Source of the DNA: Panicum virgatum
Taxonomy: Eukaryota; Streptophyta; Magnoliopsida; Poales; Poaceae
Assembly (NCBI RefSeq): GCF_016808335.1
Contig: NC_053153.1
Location: 24,166,090 to 24,230,089 of the forward strand
Direction: 5' to 3'
Length of the DNA: 64,000 nucleotides
The stretch's first letter is position 1. The number at the start of each line of letters is the position of its first letter. Made by a program: the position numbers and the translations under genes. A model generated the notes under the pieces. That model ran no database searches. It saw only the letters and a list, made by a program, of their open reading frames with translations, and had not been told where the DNA came from. Below, piece after piece: positions 12,044-22,867 of this stretch.

Positions 12044-12264
12044 GGGGATTGTTTAGATGCGAAAAGTTTTGGGTTTAAAGTACTGTAGTACTTTCATTTA
12101 TATTTGATAATTATTGTCCCGCTATATGTTAACTAGGCTTAAAAGATTCGTCTCGCAAACTATAGTCATTAGCTACATTTAATATTTCATGCATGTGTTC
12201 AAATATTCGATGTGATGGAGAATCTTGTAAAGTTTTAGAATTTTGAGTGCATCTAAACAAGGCC
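12044..12264. mobile_element. MITE with TTGTTTAGATGC termini
   Basis: The left end GGGGATTGTTTAGATGC and the right end GCATCTAAACAAGGCC are inverted repeats of a common grass MITE group. It sits immediately upstream of the presumed WDR91-like transcription start. The target duplication (TTT or TTA) is imperfect. Confidence 0.7.
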
Positions 12265-12456
12265 TTAGAATTAAATAGGACCGCCTTTTGGAATTTAGGA
12301 TCCAATTTGTGTGCCTTTCAAATTTAACCTCCAACTCACAAATTGCTTTATTTAAAAAAAAATCATCTATTTTCACAATTTTGCATCTTTTCTCTTTTCT
12401 TTTTCTTTGCCAGCCCACCTAAATTTCCAATCCTACCCCTGCCCCTTTGGATCTTA

Positions 12457-12770
12457 GGCCCTTTTGATTTCTTCCCTAGAATGCCTAGAAGACACTTTGA
12501 CCGCTAATTAATAAAGCCAGTTTACAAAACCAACTTTAAAACCTCTGCGCTAGAAACCCTAACGAATCTAACGAGACTTTTGACCACATGATTAGAGGAT
12601 AGTTACTGTAGCATCACCGTAGCCAATCATCGATTAATTATCATCAATAGATTCGTCGCGAAAAGTTACACCTATTTGTGAAGAGATTTTGCAAATATAC
12701 TTCATTTAGTACTCTATGCATACAAGATTCTTTTTCTAGAAATCCTTAGAACAGCAAACCAAACTGGGCC
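12457..12770. mobile_element. Tourist-like (PIF/Harbinger) MITE with TTA target duplication
   Basis: The element runs from GGCCCTTTTGATTTC to AAACCAAACTGGGCC and is flanked by a perfect TTA duplication (12454-12456 and 12771-12773). Its core (TACTGTAGCATCA, AGATTCGTCGCGA) recurs in the element at 18716-19035, so the two are relatives. Confidence 0.82.
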
Positions 12771-13057
12771 TTAGGACAGCCCCAATGGTCCACATAGGAT
12801 GGTTTCTATCCCTATTAAATGAGATGCCACATAAGCAAAATGCTGATATGGCAGCCTAATAAATGAGGAAAGAGAAGAAAAATAGATGAAACCATTTCTT
12901 AAGGCAAGTCTTATTAGTGCATGGTAACTAGATAACTGTGCCATATGAGTTTTATGGTGATAAAATTCTCCTCACATCCCATGAAATTTTATTCTTCTCT
13001 CTTCTTGTCATTTCAGCAAAATTAATAATATTTTATGTCATGAAAACCGTCAATAAA

Positions 13058-13744
13058 GGCCATGTTTGGCAGAGCTCCAGCTCCGGCTCCAACACGGGCT
13101 CCAGCCGGAGCCCTGCCAAACGGGTGCTCATGCACCGGATCTGGGGCCGGAGCCCCCCAAATCACGCTCTCTGGAGCTCTTCGGCAGAGCGGGAGCCAGA
13201 GAAAGGTGGCTCCGCGCGGCTCCTCCCGTCCCTGGACGCCCTTGTCCTCGCGAGGCGGTTGACAGCGGACGGAGGGAACGAGGTGCGGCGGGGGGTCGAG
13301 GGAGCGAGGCGCGGAATGCACAGAGGCGGGCGGGACCCGGGCGGCCGAGGCGGGCGGGACCGGTGGCGCGCCGAGGCGGGCGGACTGGCGGTGCGCGCCC
13401 CCGCTGGAGTTTGAGGCGGAGGCGGACTGGGGGAGATGGTGCGGGCTGCTGCCGCTTGAAGGAGGAGGCGGCGGCGGGGCTGGGTGACGAGGGAGTCGCG
13501 AGGAAGGAGGAGGCGGGTGCGGGCTGGGCGAAGGGATAGGACGGGAAGAGGAAAAAAAGAAAAGGGAAAGAAAAAGAAAAAGGAGAGGAGAAAAAAAAGA
13601 AAAAAAAAGAAAAAGGACAATTTAGACTTTTTACAACTTCAATCCAGCAGGTGAAGCTGTTTTGCCAAACATTTCTCAAAACGGCTCCAACTCCACCAGA
13701 AAAACTGCTCCACCAGAGGAGCCGGAGCCCTGCCAAACAGGTCC
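13058..13744. mobile_element. Non-autonomous DNA transposon with GTTTGGCAG termini
   Basis: The left end GGCCATGTTTGGCAGAGCTCC (13058-13078) mirrors the right end, whose reverse complement begins GGACCTGTTTGGCAG. Subterminal copies of GGAGCCGGAGC recur. AAA flanks both sides, a possible 3-bp duplication. The interior is GC-rich (13150-13540), followed by a purine tract (13540-13618). Open frames of up to 249 codons on the minus strand look compositional. The superfamily is not certain. Confidence 0.65.
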
Positions 13745-14195
13745 AAAACCGAGGCTGACCTAAAAGGGAAACAACGTTTACCCTCCACTCGAGGCACAAA
13801 TAAACCACGAAATCGTCGTTGGGAAGAAACCACCGGTTTCTACCACGATGGGACCCGCATCCGCTCGTTCGTGCCATTGAGCTCGCTCACTAGCCACCAC
13901 GCGCGCTTGCCAGCTCGCTCCGCAGACACATGCGGGAGCTCGCCCGCAGCTGCACCGTGCTCCGCTATTGCGCGCGCTCACCTGCAACCACGCTGCGCTC
14001 CGCCAATCGTTGATGATGGTGGGAGCTCGCCTAAGCTGCCGCGTTGGCCCGCGCTGGTGCCGCCGCTGGAGCTCGCATGCACCGCCGCTTGCCTGCACCG
14101 CATTTGCTCGCCCACGCCGCTGCCCTCGAGCCACCGTATTGGCTGCGCTCGTGTGCAATCCACGCTTGCTTGCGTGAGATCCTCGGAGGTGTAGG
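13745..14195. other. GC-rich host sequence left of the small Sirevirus-like element
   Basis: The sequence is dense in CGC/GCC and GAGCTCGC words, with open frames on both strands and no recognisable protein. Without the 14196-16123 insertion it continues directly at 16129, so it may belong to the same older unit as the MULE relic. The last five bases, 14191-14195, are the GTAGG target copy. Confidence 0.4.
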
Positions 14196-14340
14196 TGTAA
14201 CGAATATGGCCCCCCATTTAGACCATTTTCGAGTGATTTTGGTGATCGAGTAACAACACAATCAATATGACTAACGAGTTTGCAATATCATATTTGTAGG
14301 ATTCTTTAGGTCCCTTGGATAGAGTCCAAACCATATCTGA

Positions 14341-14420
14341 GACATCCAATGCACCGTCGAGACGTCCAATGCACCGTCGAGATGTCCAATTCACTGACGA
14401 GGCGTCCAAACCACCGTCGA
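14341..14420. repeat. Four tandem 20-bp repeats
   Basis: Units start at 14341, 14361, 14381 and 14401, each a variant of GACGTCCAATGCACCGTCGA. They lie just inside the 5' LTR of the miniature element, in its untranslated leader. A partial fifth unit may start at 14421. Confidence 0.88.
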
Positions 14421-14537
14421 GATATCAAGTCGCAGTGAAAAAGCAGAGATGAGAAGAACAAGAAAAAGATCACAATCAAGAGTTCTCTCATCTACACAAA
14501 GCCCAACCAGAAGAACAAGAGCAAAAGCACCACTTAT

Positions 14538-14879
14538 ATGATCAAGAAGAAGGACAATGGCAAAGTGGTTGCTCACAAGGTTGGAAAGAAGGATTGGAGT
14601 TGGAACCGCTCCATTTGGGTGCCCAAGGAAGTCATCACCAATATGAAGGGGGCCTCAAATGGTGTGGGTTCCAAAAGATACTTGAAGCCCAAGGATCGGC
14701 TACGGAGGATTTGGAGGCTTAGCTTACAAGATGGTGAGAAGATTCAAGCCAAAGAACCTAAGCTCACAACTTGGACATTTGGTGTCCAAGTTCTCCATAA
14801 GGTAATGGTAGTTAAATTTCAATTCATGCATCATGTAGCTCCATTGCTTTTGCTAGGATGTTTGCATTGCATTTTCTAA
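14538..14879 (+). pseudogene. Gag C-terminal fragment in the miniature element
   Basis: The frame begins MIKKKDNGKVVAHKVGKK and contains NRSIWVPKEVITNMKG. This resembles the end of the large Sirevirus gag in this window (HNGKIVVKYVGAY, then SVWVPK and KSIWVPK). The zinc knuckle, protease and all pol domains are absent, so the fragment cannot support transposition. Reading it as translated is not supported. Confidence 0.55.
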
Positions 14880-16128
14880 TGCTATATATGGTGGGTTGCT
14901 TATGTCTTGCTCTAACCCATGAGCAACCTACATGGTTTGATAAGTGTGTAGAAAGCTACACAAGATCATCTCTTCATGGTACATGGACTTCATGAGGTAT
15001 GTATTTTATTTTTGTACCATGAACACAAGCTATTGGGTAAACTTCCTATTGTTCTCATAAACAATGTGCATACTTTCACTTGGTGATTCAAACACTAAAT
15101 GCACACATTTAGGGGGGAGTTCATCCTATGGTTTGTGATTTTGGAGACTAACGTGTTTCCAAGTTTATCTTTTGTAGTCTCTTTCCGGAGTTAACACTCT
15201 AAGAGAATGTTATTCACGCTCAATGTGAATTAACAACTCTATAAGAGTGATTAGATAAAGTAGCGTGCTTTCATACATATTGAGCCATGTTTTATTGAAC
15301 TCAAATTTCCATATTTAAGTTCATAGACTATGTGCTCATACATTTGTTCACCTTGGTGTACCCAAGTGCCTCTCACTCATCTTCTTTCAAGTGGTACAAC
15401 CAAGGTAACTAAGTAATCTCCCGGAGGTATGCAAGGTTCTAAATTTTTTCAAATTGGAATCTTTGTCACTTTTTAATCCTTTAGAGCTACCTCCGTGCAT
15501 GATATGATCTAAACTTTCTTGGTCTAAATACCTAGTTGTGCACTTGATTTTCACATTATCATTTTGTGCACACACTTATGGAAAGCTTAGCTCATATCAT
15601 GCAAATTTCATATTTTGTGATCCACCTTAGTATTTGCTCATTTGGTATCTTCATTAATACCATACAATTGGATCATAATTCATGGAACTAACTCCCTAGG
15701 CTACTAACTTTCCCTTTGAGCTATGTTATTTTACAAGACCTTTTTAGGTGATTTGACTCCAAAGGGGGAGAAATATGGATCAAAGCAAGTATCTCCCAAA
15801 GGGGGGAAAATGTCTTCCAAAAAGGGAAAATATGGGGAGAACCAAAGGGGAAAAATCATAGATGTAGGGGGAGGCCAAACCGACATTGGATGGTGGTAAG
15901 CATTCAAGCAAGTGTAAGTAGTTCAATTTGTCAATTTTTGTAAATTTATGCTTGCTTTGATTGTGTTGTCATCAATCACCAAAAAGAGGGAGATTGTAAC
16001 GAATATGGCCCCCTTTAGGCTATTTCGAGTGATTTTGATGATCAAGTAACAACGCAATCAATGGGACTAACGAGTTTGCAAGATCATATTTGTAGGATTC
16101 TTTAGGTCCCTTGGATAGAGTCAGTAGG

Positions 16129-16599
16129 CCGGCTGAGGCACCTCCGTGCTTGTCGTCCGCGCAAGTCGCAATCACCATTGCCCAGTCAGTTCGCAGTTCG
16201 CCCAGTTAGTTTGTAGTCCACCCAGTCCACGACAATGACGGGCGCGACAGCCGAGCATGCGGCCCTCCATGGCGTGGAGGAGGCCGGCTGCGAAGCTCCC
16301 CCGGCCCATGCTTGTATAGATGGTTTTTTTGCATTGTGCAACATAGTTTCTATAGATGGTTTCTTGCTGATTGTTTCTATAGATGGTCTCTTGCTGATGT
16401 AGCTACTATGGGAACCGTGCACAGTTTCGACCATTTGAACTGCCCCTATCCTCTCATGATTGAATCAGACCACCAACTCTCTTACGTTCCGCTCTGTCTC
16501 GCTCATTCTAGCGCCGCCACTCCTAGGGTTGTTGGGGAGCCACGCAAACAGAAGATGCGCGCAAGCGGAACGGGGTGAATGGACACCATGGATCCTTCC
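16129..16599. other. Host sequence right of the miniature element, no gene recognised
   Basis: It continues the sequence interrupted at 14195. Three copies of TTCTATAGATGG-like words stand at 16315-16390, a small degenerate tandem repeat. No domain is seen. It may be the leader of the MULE unit that follows. Confidence 0.4.
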
Positions 16600-18165
16600 G
16601 ATGTGCCTCCTGGGTAAGGCCGCTCCTCCCTAATCACTCTCTTGGCAGGGTTTCGTATAGTTTTAGCTTGTTTCGATTTGGGGGGAAAGATGCATCCGTG
16701 AAGAAAAGTATCAATTAGGATTGAACTTACTGATCTGTGTACTTGTTTTTTTCTTGGTACGTAGTAGGATTGATCCAGATGCTGTGTTTAGGTTTTCAGT
16801 CTAGATTTCTCAGTTCTTAGCAAAGATGGATGATGGTAACTTTGTTGATGTTCCTCGAAATGCTATGAGTGGGTTGTAGATCACTATCGCTGTTACACCA
16901 TGTTATCTTTAGAAAAAGATTTGGCAGTAGGAGTGACTTGGGGAAGCTCCCAACACCTAGTGATATCTGAATTTGATATGTATACCGGTGGGGAAAGAAA
17001 TTTGGGTGATGATGCAGCTTTATCACTGGCATTCTTTCAAAGAATTTCAAAAAAAAAAGTTGATGGTTTTTGTTGATATCGAGGACAAGTCTGGACAAAT
17101 ACTTTGTAAGTCTACTGTTACAGAGGGAGTCATGAGTAATGTTATGTCTGACAATGTTGACACACAAGTAGATTCAACTAATCCTCCAGATGTTGGAAAT
17201 GTGATTGACTAGTACGGCCTAGAAATAGTGCCAATTCCTGAAGAACAGATAGGTGCTCCTATCACATTGATGGATGAAGATGCTATGTATGAATTTCTTG
17301 GGCTGAGAGCAGAGGATGAGAGAGCAGAGCAAGCAAGGATTGCAGCTGAAAAAGAAGTTGCAAATGGGTCTACTCTTTTGGATATGGAACTAGAAGGGCC
17401 AAACTTGTTGAAGATATAATTTCTGGAGAGGTGTTAGTTGTCTATGACATGGAAGATCCTCCAATGAAATTTGGAACCATCTATGCCAGTATGAATGAAT
17501 TCAGGGTAACAGTGAGGCAACATGCTATTAAGGGACAGTTTCAGCTGGGAACAAAGAAATCTTACAAAGTCAAGTTTAGAGGATATTGCAAAGCTACATG
17601 ATGTCCATAGGTTATTGAGCTAGTAAGACCTTCTAGTAGCTGAGCTTGCAAACACTCTAAGGTCCAAGTTCATGGAACTCTATGAAAGAAGGAGAAAAAT
17701 AGGTGAAACGTTTCAAGGCCACATGATGCTTCCAATTGTTGTTCGACAACTCAATGTACTTAATAGGAACTTAGGACACTTAAAGGTTCAAGAAGGCGGT
17801 AGGGATGAAGCTGAGGTGACCGAGATCACTACAACCCACAAGGTCATAAGACAGGTGGTGAATCTAAAGAATCAGACATGCTCATGCAGGGAGTGGCATG
17901 TATCAAGAAAGCCGTGCCCACATGCTTTGGCACTCATAATTACAACAAGAATTCCTAAGATGGAAGATTTCCTCCACCCATACTTTTCAGTCTACCATTT
18001 TAGACTAGCTTATACTGGAATAATTAAACCATTACCAGACAAGTCTCAATGTCCCAAGGTGGAACATGATATCCGGGTGTTTAGAGAGAAAAGGAGATAA
18101 ATCTAAGACAAAAGGTATATGGAAGGTTCAGTGTAAGACTTGCTTCCAACATGGTAACCCCCCAA
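16600..18165 (+). pseudogene. MULE (MuDR-type) transposase relic lacking the catalytic core
   Basis: The N-terminal MuDR domain is readable at 17450-17600 (VVYDMEDPPMKFGTIYASMN then EFRVTVRQHAIKGQF), preceded by an acidic stretch with a stop at 17210-17212 and a frame change near 17410. The sequence then jumps to the C-terminal part: NTLRSKFMELYERRRKIG, a SWIM finger CSCREWHVSRKPCPHA near 17880-17930, and the tail HPYFSVYHFRLAYTGIIKPL. After a further frame change near 18065 comes GIWKVQCKTCFQHGN, a damaged zinc knuckle. The DDE region between about 17600 and 17650 is deleted. Inactive. Confidence 0.85.
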
Positions 18166-18715
18166 CCAGCAGTGGCGCCTTCGTCCTCGATGTAGAGTTG
18201 GTGATCCATCGGAGGCTCGCTGTCATGCCCGTATCCGGTGCTCTTGTACTGGATTTTGCACTCCTTACCCTGCCGTTCTTGTCCACCAGCGTCCTATAAA
18301 CCTCGGCGCCGCCTCCGCCCCTACCTCTTCTCCGTAAACCCAGCGGCCGAACTCTCCGTCTCATCTCCCAGATTGTAAATGTGAGATATTGGCAAGTTAA
18401 AATATAGAAAAAAACTTGCCACCATATTGATAAGCTAAATGTGAGATATTGACAGCTCTTGGTAGCAAACCAAGTGTTGGCAAAAAAAATTGGTAACTTT
18501 TGCCTAGCTAAAACGTTGGCATGCCAAGAATTTGGCAGCCAACCAATAGGCTCGAAGTGCTGAACTGATGTACTGTACTGATGTAGCAGCGCGAGTTTTA
18601 GTGAGTACAGTACTTAGCGACTTTGTTAAGTGTGGGGTTTCGTGACATTATTGTAGGACGCACTTGTAACTTGTTAGTTTGTAGATTGTGCCTGTAATCT
18701 GCTTTGGCCTTGTTT
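18166..18715. other. Intergenic, AT-rich repeat-like stretch
   Basis: AATGTGAGATATTG occurs twice (about 18378 and 18438). The block 18475-18550 is rich in TTGGCA and TGCCAA words and looks like a short inverted-repeat element, but its borders are unclear. No gene is seen. Confidence 0.4.
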
Positions 18716-19035
18716 AGATCACTTTGCATTTTGGATTTTTGGATTTTTGAAAGAGAATCTTCAACATTTGAAGTATTAAATGTAAACTAATTACAGATCT
18801 CGTCTGTAAACTACGAGACGAATCTAATGAACCTAATTAATCAATCATTAGAGCATGTTTACTGTAGCATTAATGTAGCAATTTAGTGTCTAATCACGTT
18901 ATAATTAGGCTCATTAGATTCGTCTCGCGATTTACAGTCTATTTGTATAATGCGATTTATTTTTCGACTACATTTAGTACACCATGCAAGCGATTTAAAA
19001 AAATTTAGATTTTACATTTTAGGATCTGTTGGGAC
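18716..19035. mobile_element. MITE related to the 12457-12770 element, right end eroded
   Basis: It starts GGCCTTGTTTAGATCAC. The core TTTACTGTAGCATTAATGTAGC and AGATTCGTCTCGCGA is shared with the Tourist-like element upstream of the WDR91-like gene. The right terminus near GGATCTGTTGGGAC is mutated, so the end is approximate. Confidence 0.65.
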
Positions 19036-19310
19036 TTTGTTTTTGTGGTAGTAGTATGATCGACCTCCTCTGCAGAGGGAATTTTGGCAAAATTCTTGGC
19101 TTGCCGGTTAGGCACTGTGATGTCTTGGTCCTGCAGACTGCAGTGCAGTGCCTCGGTAGTGTTTCAGCAGCAGATTAGCAGACAAACTTCACAAATCCGA
19201 GGCAAACGCGTCTGAGTTCTGACCATCCACGATTTTTTTGAATTTAACCAGAGTAATCTAACGGGCAATGACAGGGCCGACAGCACCCGCATCACCCGCG
19301 CTACCCAGGC

Positions 19311-21027
19311 CTACACTCGCTGCGCGGCGCCGGCGGCGCGCTGCAGGCCGGGCCTCTCCATGACGCGGCGCGTGGCCAGTGCGGCCGCCTCGCCGGCCCG
19401 CGCAGTGCCGGCCGCCATGATGGCCGCGAACTCCCGCCTTATCTCCTCCTGCACCCGGCTCTTCGCCTCTGCCAGGGGGTCCGGAGGCGCCGCCGCCTCT
19501 GTCGACACCACTGCAGGCGCCGCGCTCACCTGGGCGGCCGCTGCCGGTGCTGCCGCGGGCTGCACCACGGGTGGAAGTGGAACCACCGTGCTGCCATCGT
19601 CGTCGCCGTTGCCCGGCGTTTTGCCAGCCTCCGGTTCGTCAGCAGCAGGCGATCTCGCCTCGACGTCATGCGCGGACGGTTGCGTCGCGGCGGCGGGGGC
19701 GGCGGCAATCGGGGCGGCAGCCGGCCTGATTTGCGGCGGCTGCGGCACGGCCCCGGCTCGCAGGCTCGTCTCCAGCCCCTGGATCATCGGCACTGCAAGA
19801 ACCGATCAGCGAACATCCGGGTCAGACTTAGTTTGATGTGAGCTCGCTACAACCAGCTATTGCCAGAGCTCTCTTACTTATCAGCGCGCCGATGGGGCTG
19901 TTCATCACTTCCTTGGGCAGCTCGAGGATGTAGCTCGGGAGCTTGGCACCGGCGAGGAACTGAGCGGCCTCGTCGCTGAAGTTGTTGCAGTTGTGGTTGA
20001 GGAGGTTGTAGGTGGCCGGCGTGTAGCGGGGGCGATCTCCCGGAGGAAGTCCTCGAACACCTCCCGGGGGACGTGGGTCACGCCTAGGTCCTCCACCCGG
20101 ATGGGCGTGCCGTACGGCGTTCGGCCGGGCTGGCCCTGCTGGATGCCGCCGCCGAAGTAGTACTCGCGCCCGTAGACGACCACGCCGGTGTGCCTGTGAC
20201 GATGACGGTGCGTCCATGTCAATGGGAATTTTTTATGTGGCGAAATTCAGTGAAAGTGATCAAACAGGGTCAGAGGAAAACAAAGCTGAATCAGGGGCAA
20301 AGGAAAAGCATTGAAATCATCCTATCCATCGCCTCATGCATGGTTGACACGAGTTCCCTATTCCAGTTTTGGTAGGCAGCAAAAGTATGTGCTACATTGG
20401 CTTGCACGAGAACTTTCAAAATGCAACATTGGCGCCTAAAATTCTGGTGAATTGCCGATTACAAAACTCATTTTAATTGAAGATATATTGCAGAAATCTG
20501 CAACAACGTGCACAGGAAGGGACATACTGTTTAGTCCAGATAAATATGTACCCATTTATGGCCAAGGTTAGAGATGCTATACTCCCTTTGTTTTTAAATA
20601 TCCGGCATTTAGGAATTATGATGTTAGATTAGTTTACTTTTGAAACTAGTTAGCTTGTCCTAATATTTAAAATAGATGGAGTACAAATTACTTAAAACCT
20701 TGCCTACTATGAAAGGTAACAGCAGCAGCGCGAATAGGCAAATCTCAGATACACAATGATCAGCAGGAAGAAGGAAAAAAAAGAACCAGCAATGCTCACC
20801 AGATCGCCTCAATGGCCTTGCCGAGTATTGTCGCTGAAAGCTGCCGAGCCATCCCCTGGCTGAGATCATAGATGTGCAGCTTCACCGGGTACTCATCCTG
20901 CAGCACACGGCCACGCAAATCATCCACAACTCAGTTTAGATGCTTCTAACGAGCAAAAAGCAGCAGCGAAATTCAGTAAACAAAATGTGAATGGGAGACA
21001 GAAGCCGCCCCCTACTACCTCTGCCAT
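19311..21027 (-). CDS. PPPDE/DeSI-type desumoylating isopeptidase-like protein, frameshifted in exon 3
   Basis: Minus-strand coding exons are 21019-21027 (ATG GCA GAG), 20800-20897, 19878-20193 and 19311-19792. They read [20 protein letters not shown], then [17 protein letters not shown] (catalytic His), then [17 protein letters not shown] (catalytic Cys), then [13 protein letters not shown] and an Ala/Pro-rich tail. Between the His and Cys segments the frame breaks in a five-base C run (plus strand 20028-20032). The exons total 905 nt; one more base gives 906 nt and a 301-residue protein of normal family layout. PPPDE proteins are thiol peptidases, some removing SUMO or ubiquitin. Either a recent null allele or a sequencing error is possible. 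All splice sites are normal, and a MITE sits in the 20194-20799 intron. Confidence 0.88.
20580..20682. mobile_element. Short Stowaway-like MITE in a PPPDE gene intron
   Basis: Ends TACTCCCTTTGTTTTTAAAT and TATTTAAAATAGATGGAGTA are imperfect inverted repeats with TA borders. It lies in the second intron of the PPPDE gene. Confidence 0.75.
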
Positions 21028-21495
21028 CTTCTTCGCCCGAGCTTGACCCCCGAAGCAGCAGAACCTAGCAAGAATGAAACAGCCACATCGTTGAGAACAG
21101 AACAGCACTGGACAAAGCTGCCAAAGGCAAGTCGAATAAAGATACGCTGAACAGACTATGAAATCGAAGTTCTTGCTGCGTGTGATTTTCCTTCTAATTT
21201 TCTATGTCAACTCGATTCTGACAAGGCTGAATTTACGCCAAGCTACGAGTTTCCCCGAATTCCACCGACAAAATCCACCTCAAAAACAAGATCCCTTTTT
21301 TCGATCAGCAACACGAACCATCGAATTGAGGAAAGCAAGAGCAGGAGATTCCCCAAACCCCGAGATTTCGGCTGAATTACCGAGCAAAAGCGAATCTACT
21401 CCGCCGCTTGGCCATGGGCGGCGACAAAGCCCCAGGAGACCGAATAAAAGCCAAGAGAGGCGAGAGCCCGCCAGACTGATGAGAGGTAAAATATA
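21028..21495 (-). promoter_or_regulatory. 5' leader region of the PPPDE gene
   Basis: On the minus strand an acceptor-like CATTCTTGCTAG precedes the short leader that joins the ATG at 21027, suggesting an intron in the 5' UTR. The upstream leader exon could lie in 21300-21490 (GCCAAGCGGCGGAGTAG and nearby) or beyond the transposon. Bases 21487-21495 (TAAAATATA) are the left copy of the transposon target duplication. Confidence 0.45.
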
Positions 21496-22858
21496 GAGTT
21501 AAATACATTAGAGGTCTTCGAACTTGTCTCGAGGTGCCACTTAGGTCCATAAATTCATAAAATTGAAATCTGACACTCTAAACTTATTAAGTTGTACCAC
21601 TTAGGTCCATACCTCTTAATGTGGTGCCACATGGCATGAATATATGCAAAAAAACCCTCCAAATTTGTCATCTTCTAACTTCACATCCTCCATGGAGGCC
21701 GCCGGGAGCCCACCGGTGGTGTTGCCATGGGAGGCCGCCACGGCAGGCCGTTGGAGAAGAAGATAGGTGGGCGCGATTGGGGAGGCGGCCCGGCCGCTGC
21801 GCTTGTGATGGAGCAGGCCGAGGCAAGCCGTCGGGCAGGGCGACGCAGAGCGCAGAGCACCACGGCGGCAGGGCCACCGTGGCCTCCTCCACGCACGCGA
21901 CGGCATCCCCAGCGGAGTCCAGCGCCCAAATCAGCTGCTCCCACCGCCCCGCGCTCGCCCCAGTTCGCGGACATCCTAATCCCACACGGAGACGCCGAGC
22001 CGCTGCGATTCAATCCGGTGGCCAGCCGCCGGGGCAGGCGAGCGGGCGCCACGCGAGGCAGCACTGGGCGGCATCCGCGGCGTCTTCCCCGGCGCCGTCC
22101 CAGGCGGAGTCCCGCGGCGGCGGCCCCGTCAGCCTCCCACGGTGACGGCCCTGGGGAATCCCATGCCACCGGCACCCCTGGCCTCCCACGGCACCGGCTC
22201 CCCCTCCCTGTGGTAGCGGCGGCGGTTGTGGGGGAACGAGGAGAGGCGCGCTCAAGCTGGTTTTGGCAAGGAGCGGTGCGCTCGGGCGGTGCCAAGCCAA
22301 GCTGCACACCGCCGGCCACCTACGGCCGCCCGCCTAGAGCACACGTGCAGGTGGCAACCTGGCCAGCCCGGCCAGGAAGGCGTGCGCCAACGACATCTCG
22401 GCGACGGCCTTCGCGATTGAGCTGCTTCGCGCCGGCTCGCTGCTCCCGCTGATCCTGCCCCCGCCTGCAGCGCTCGGCCTACTCCGTGGGCGCCTCGGCC
22501 GCGTTGTCGCCCACTTAGTCGTCGTCAGTCGCGGCGCAGCACGCCGGCGGCACGGGCGGCAGGAAGCACAGGGGCTTCAACCCCTTCGCCGCGGCGCTTG
22601 AGATGGTGCGCCGTGATGGCGCCGCCACGCCCAGGCGCGCGAGGTCGCTCTCGTCGCTCGATGGAGGACGTGAAGATAGAAGATGTCGAATTTGGAGGGT
22701 CTTTTTGTATATATTAATGTCATGTGGCACCACATCAAGGGGTATGAACTTATGTGGCATAACTTAACAAGTTTAGGGTGTCAGATTTCGATTTTGCGAG
22801 TTCGTGGACCTAAGTGGCAGCTCAGGACAAGTTCGAGGGCCACTGGTGTATTTAACTC
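21496..22858. mobile_element. Pack-MULE-like Mutator element, 1363 bp, with perfect 9-bp target duplication
   Basis: Inverted arms of about 200 bp (21496-21698 and 22660-22858) begin GAGTTAAATACA and share GAACTTGTC, GCCACTTAGGTCCA and GTGGTGCCACATG. TAAAATATA flanks both ends (21487-21495, 22859-22867); 9 bp is the Mutator hallmark. The interior (21700-22655) is very GC-rich, unlike the AT-rich arms, and has long frames on both strands but no transposase. That is the structure of a MULE carrying captured host sequence. One plus-strand stretch (22560-22670) reads RKHRGFNPFAAALEMVRRDG, of unknown origin. Confidence 0.88.
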
Positions 22859-22867
22859 TAAAATATA

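Larger units (their letters stand above)
14196..16123 (+). mobile_element. Miniature Sirevirus-like LTR retrotransposon (1928 bp, non-autonomous)
   Basis: Two direct LTRs start TGTAACGAATATGGCC: 5' LTR 14196-14328 and 3' LTR 15995-16123, about 130 bp each. Each ends in CA, and a perfect GTAGG duplication flanks the element (14191-14195, 16124-16128). Just before the 3' LTR is TTGTGTTGTCATCAATCACC followed by AAAAAGAGGGAGAT, the same block found beside the 3' LTR of the large Sirevirus in this window. More purine tracts (CAAAGGGGGAGA and relatives) lie at 15760-15875. The interior holds only a gag C-terminal remnant. A degenerate initiator-Met type binding site may start at 14329 (CATATCTGAGAC). 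Confidence 0.88.

Noticed and set aside
13128..13877. 249-codon minus-strand open frame
   Set aside because: It crosses the right border of a transposon and consists of Phe/Ser/Pro/Arg runs from purine tracts and GC-rich sequence. No domain is seen.
19360..19836. 158-codon plus-strand frame
   Set aside because: It is the antisense shadow of the Ala-rich last exon of the PPPDE gene.
21681..22452. Overlapping 200-240-codon frames on both strands
   Set aside because: High GC removes stops in all frames, and the frames cross between Pack-MULE arm and interior. Neither looks like a complete protein.
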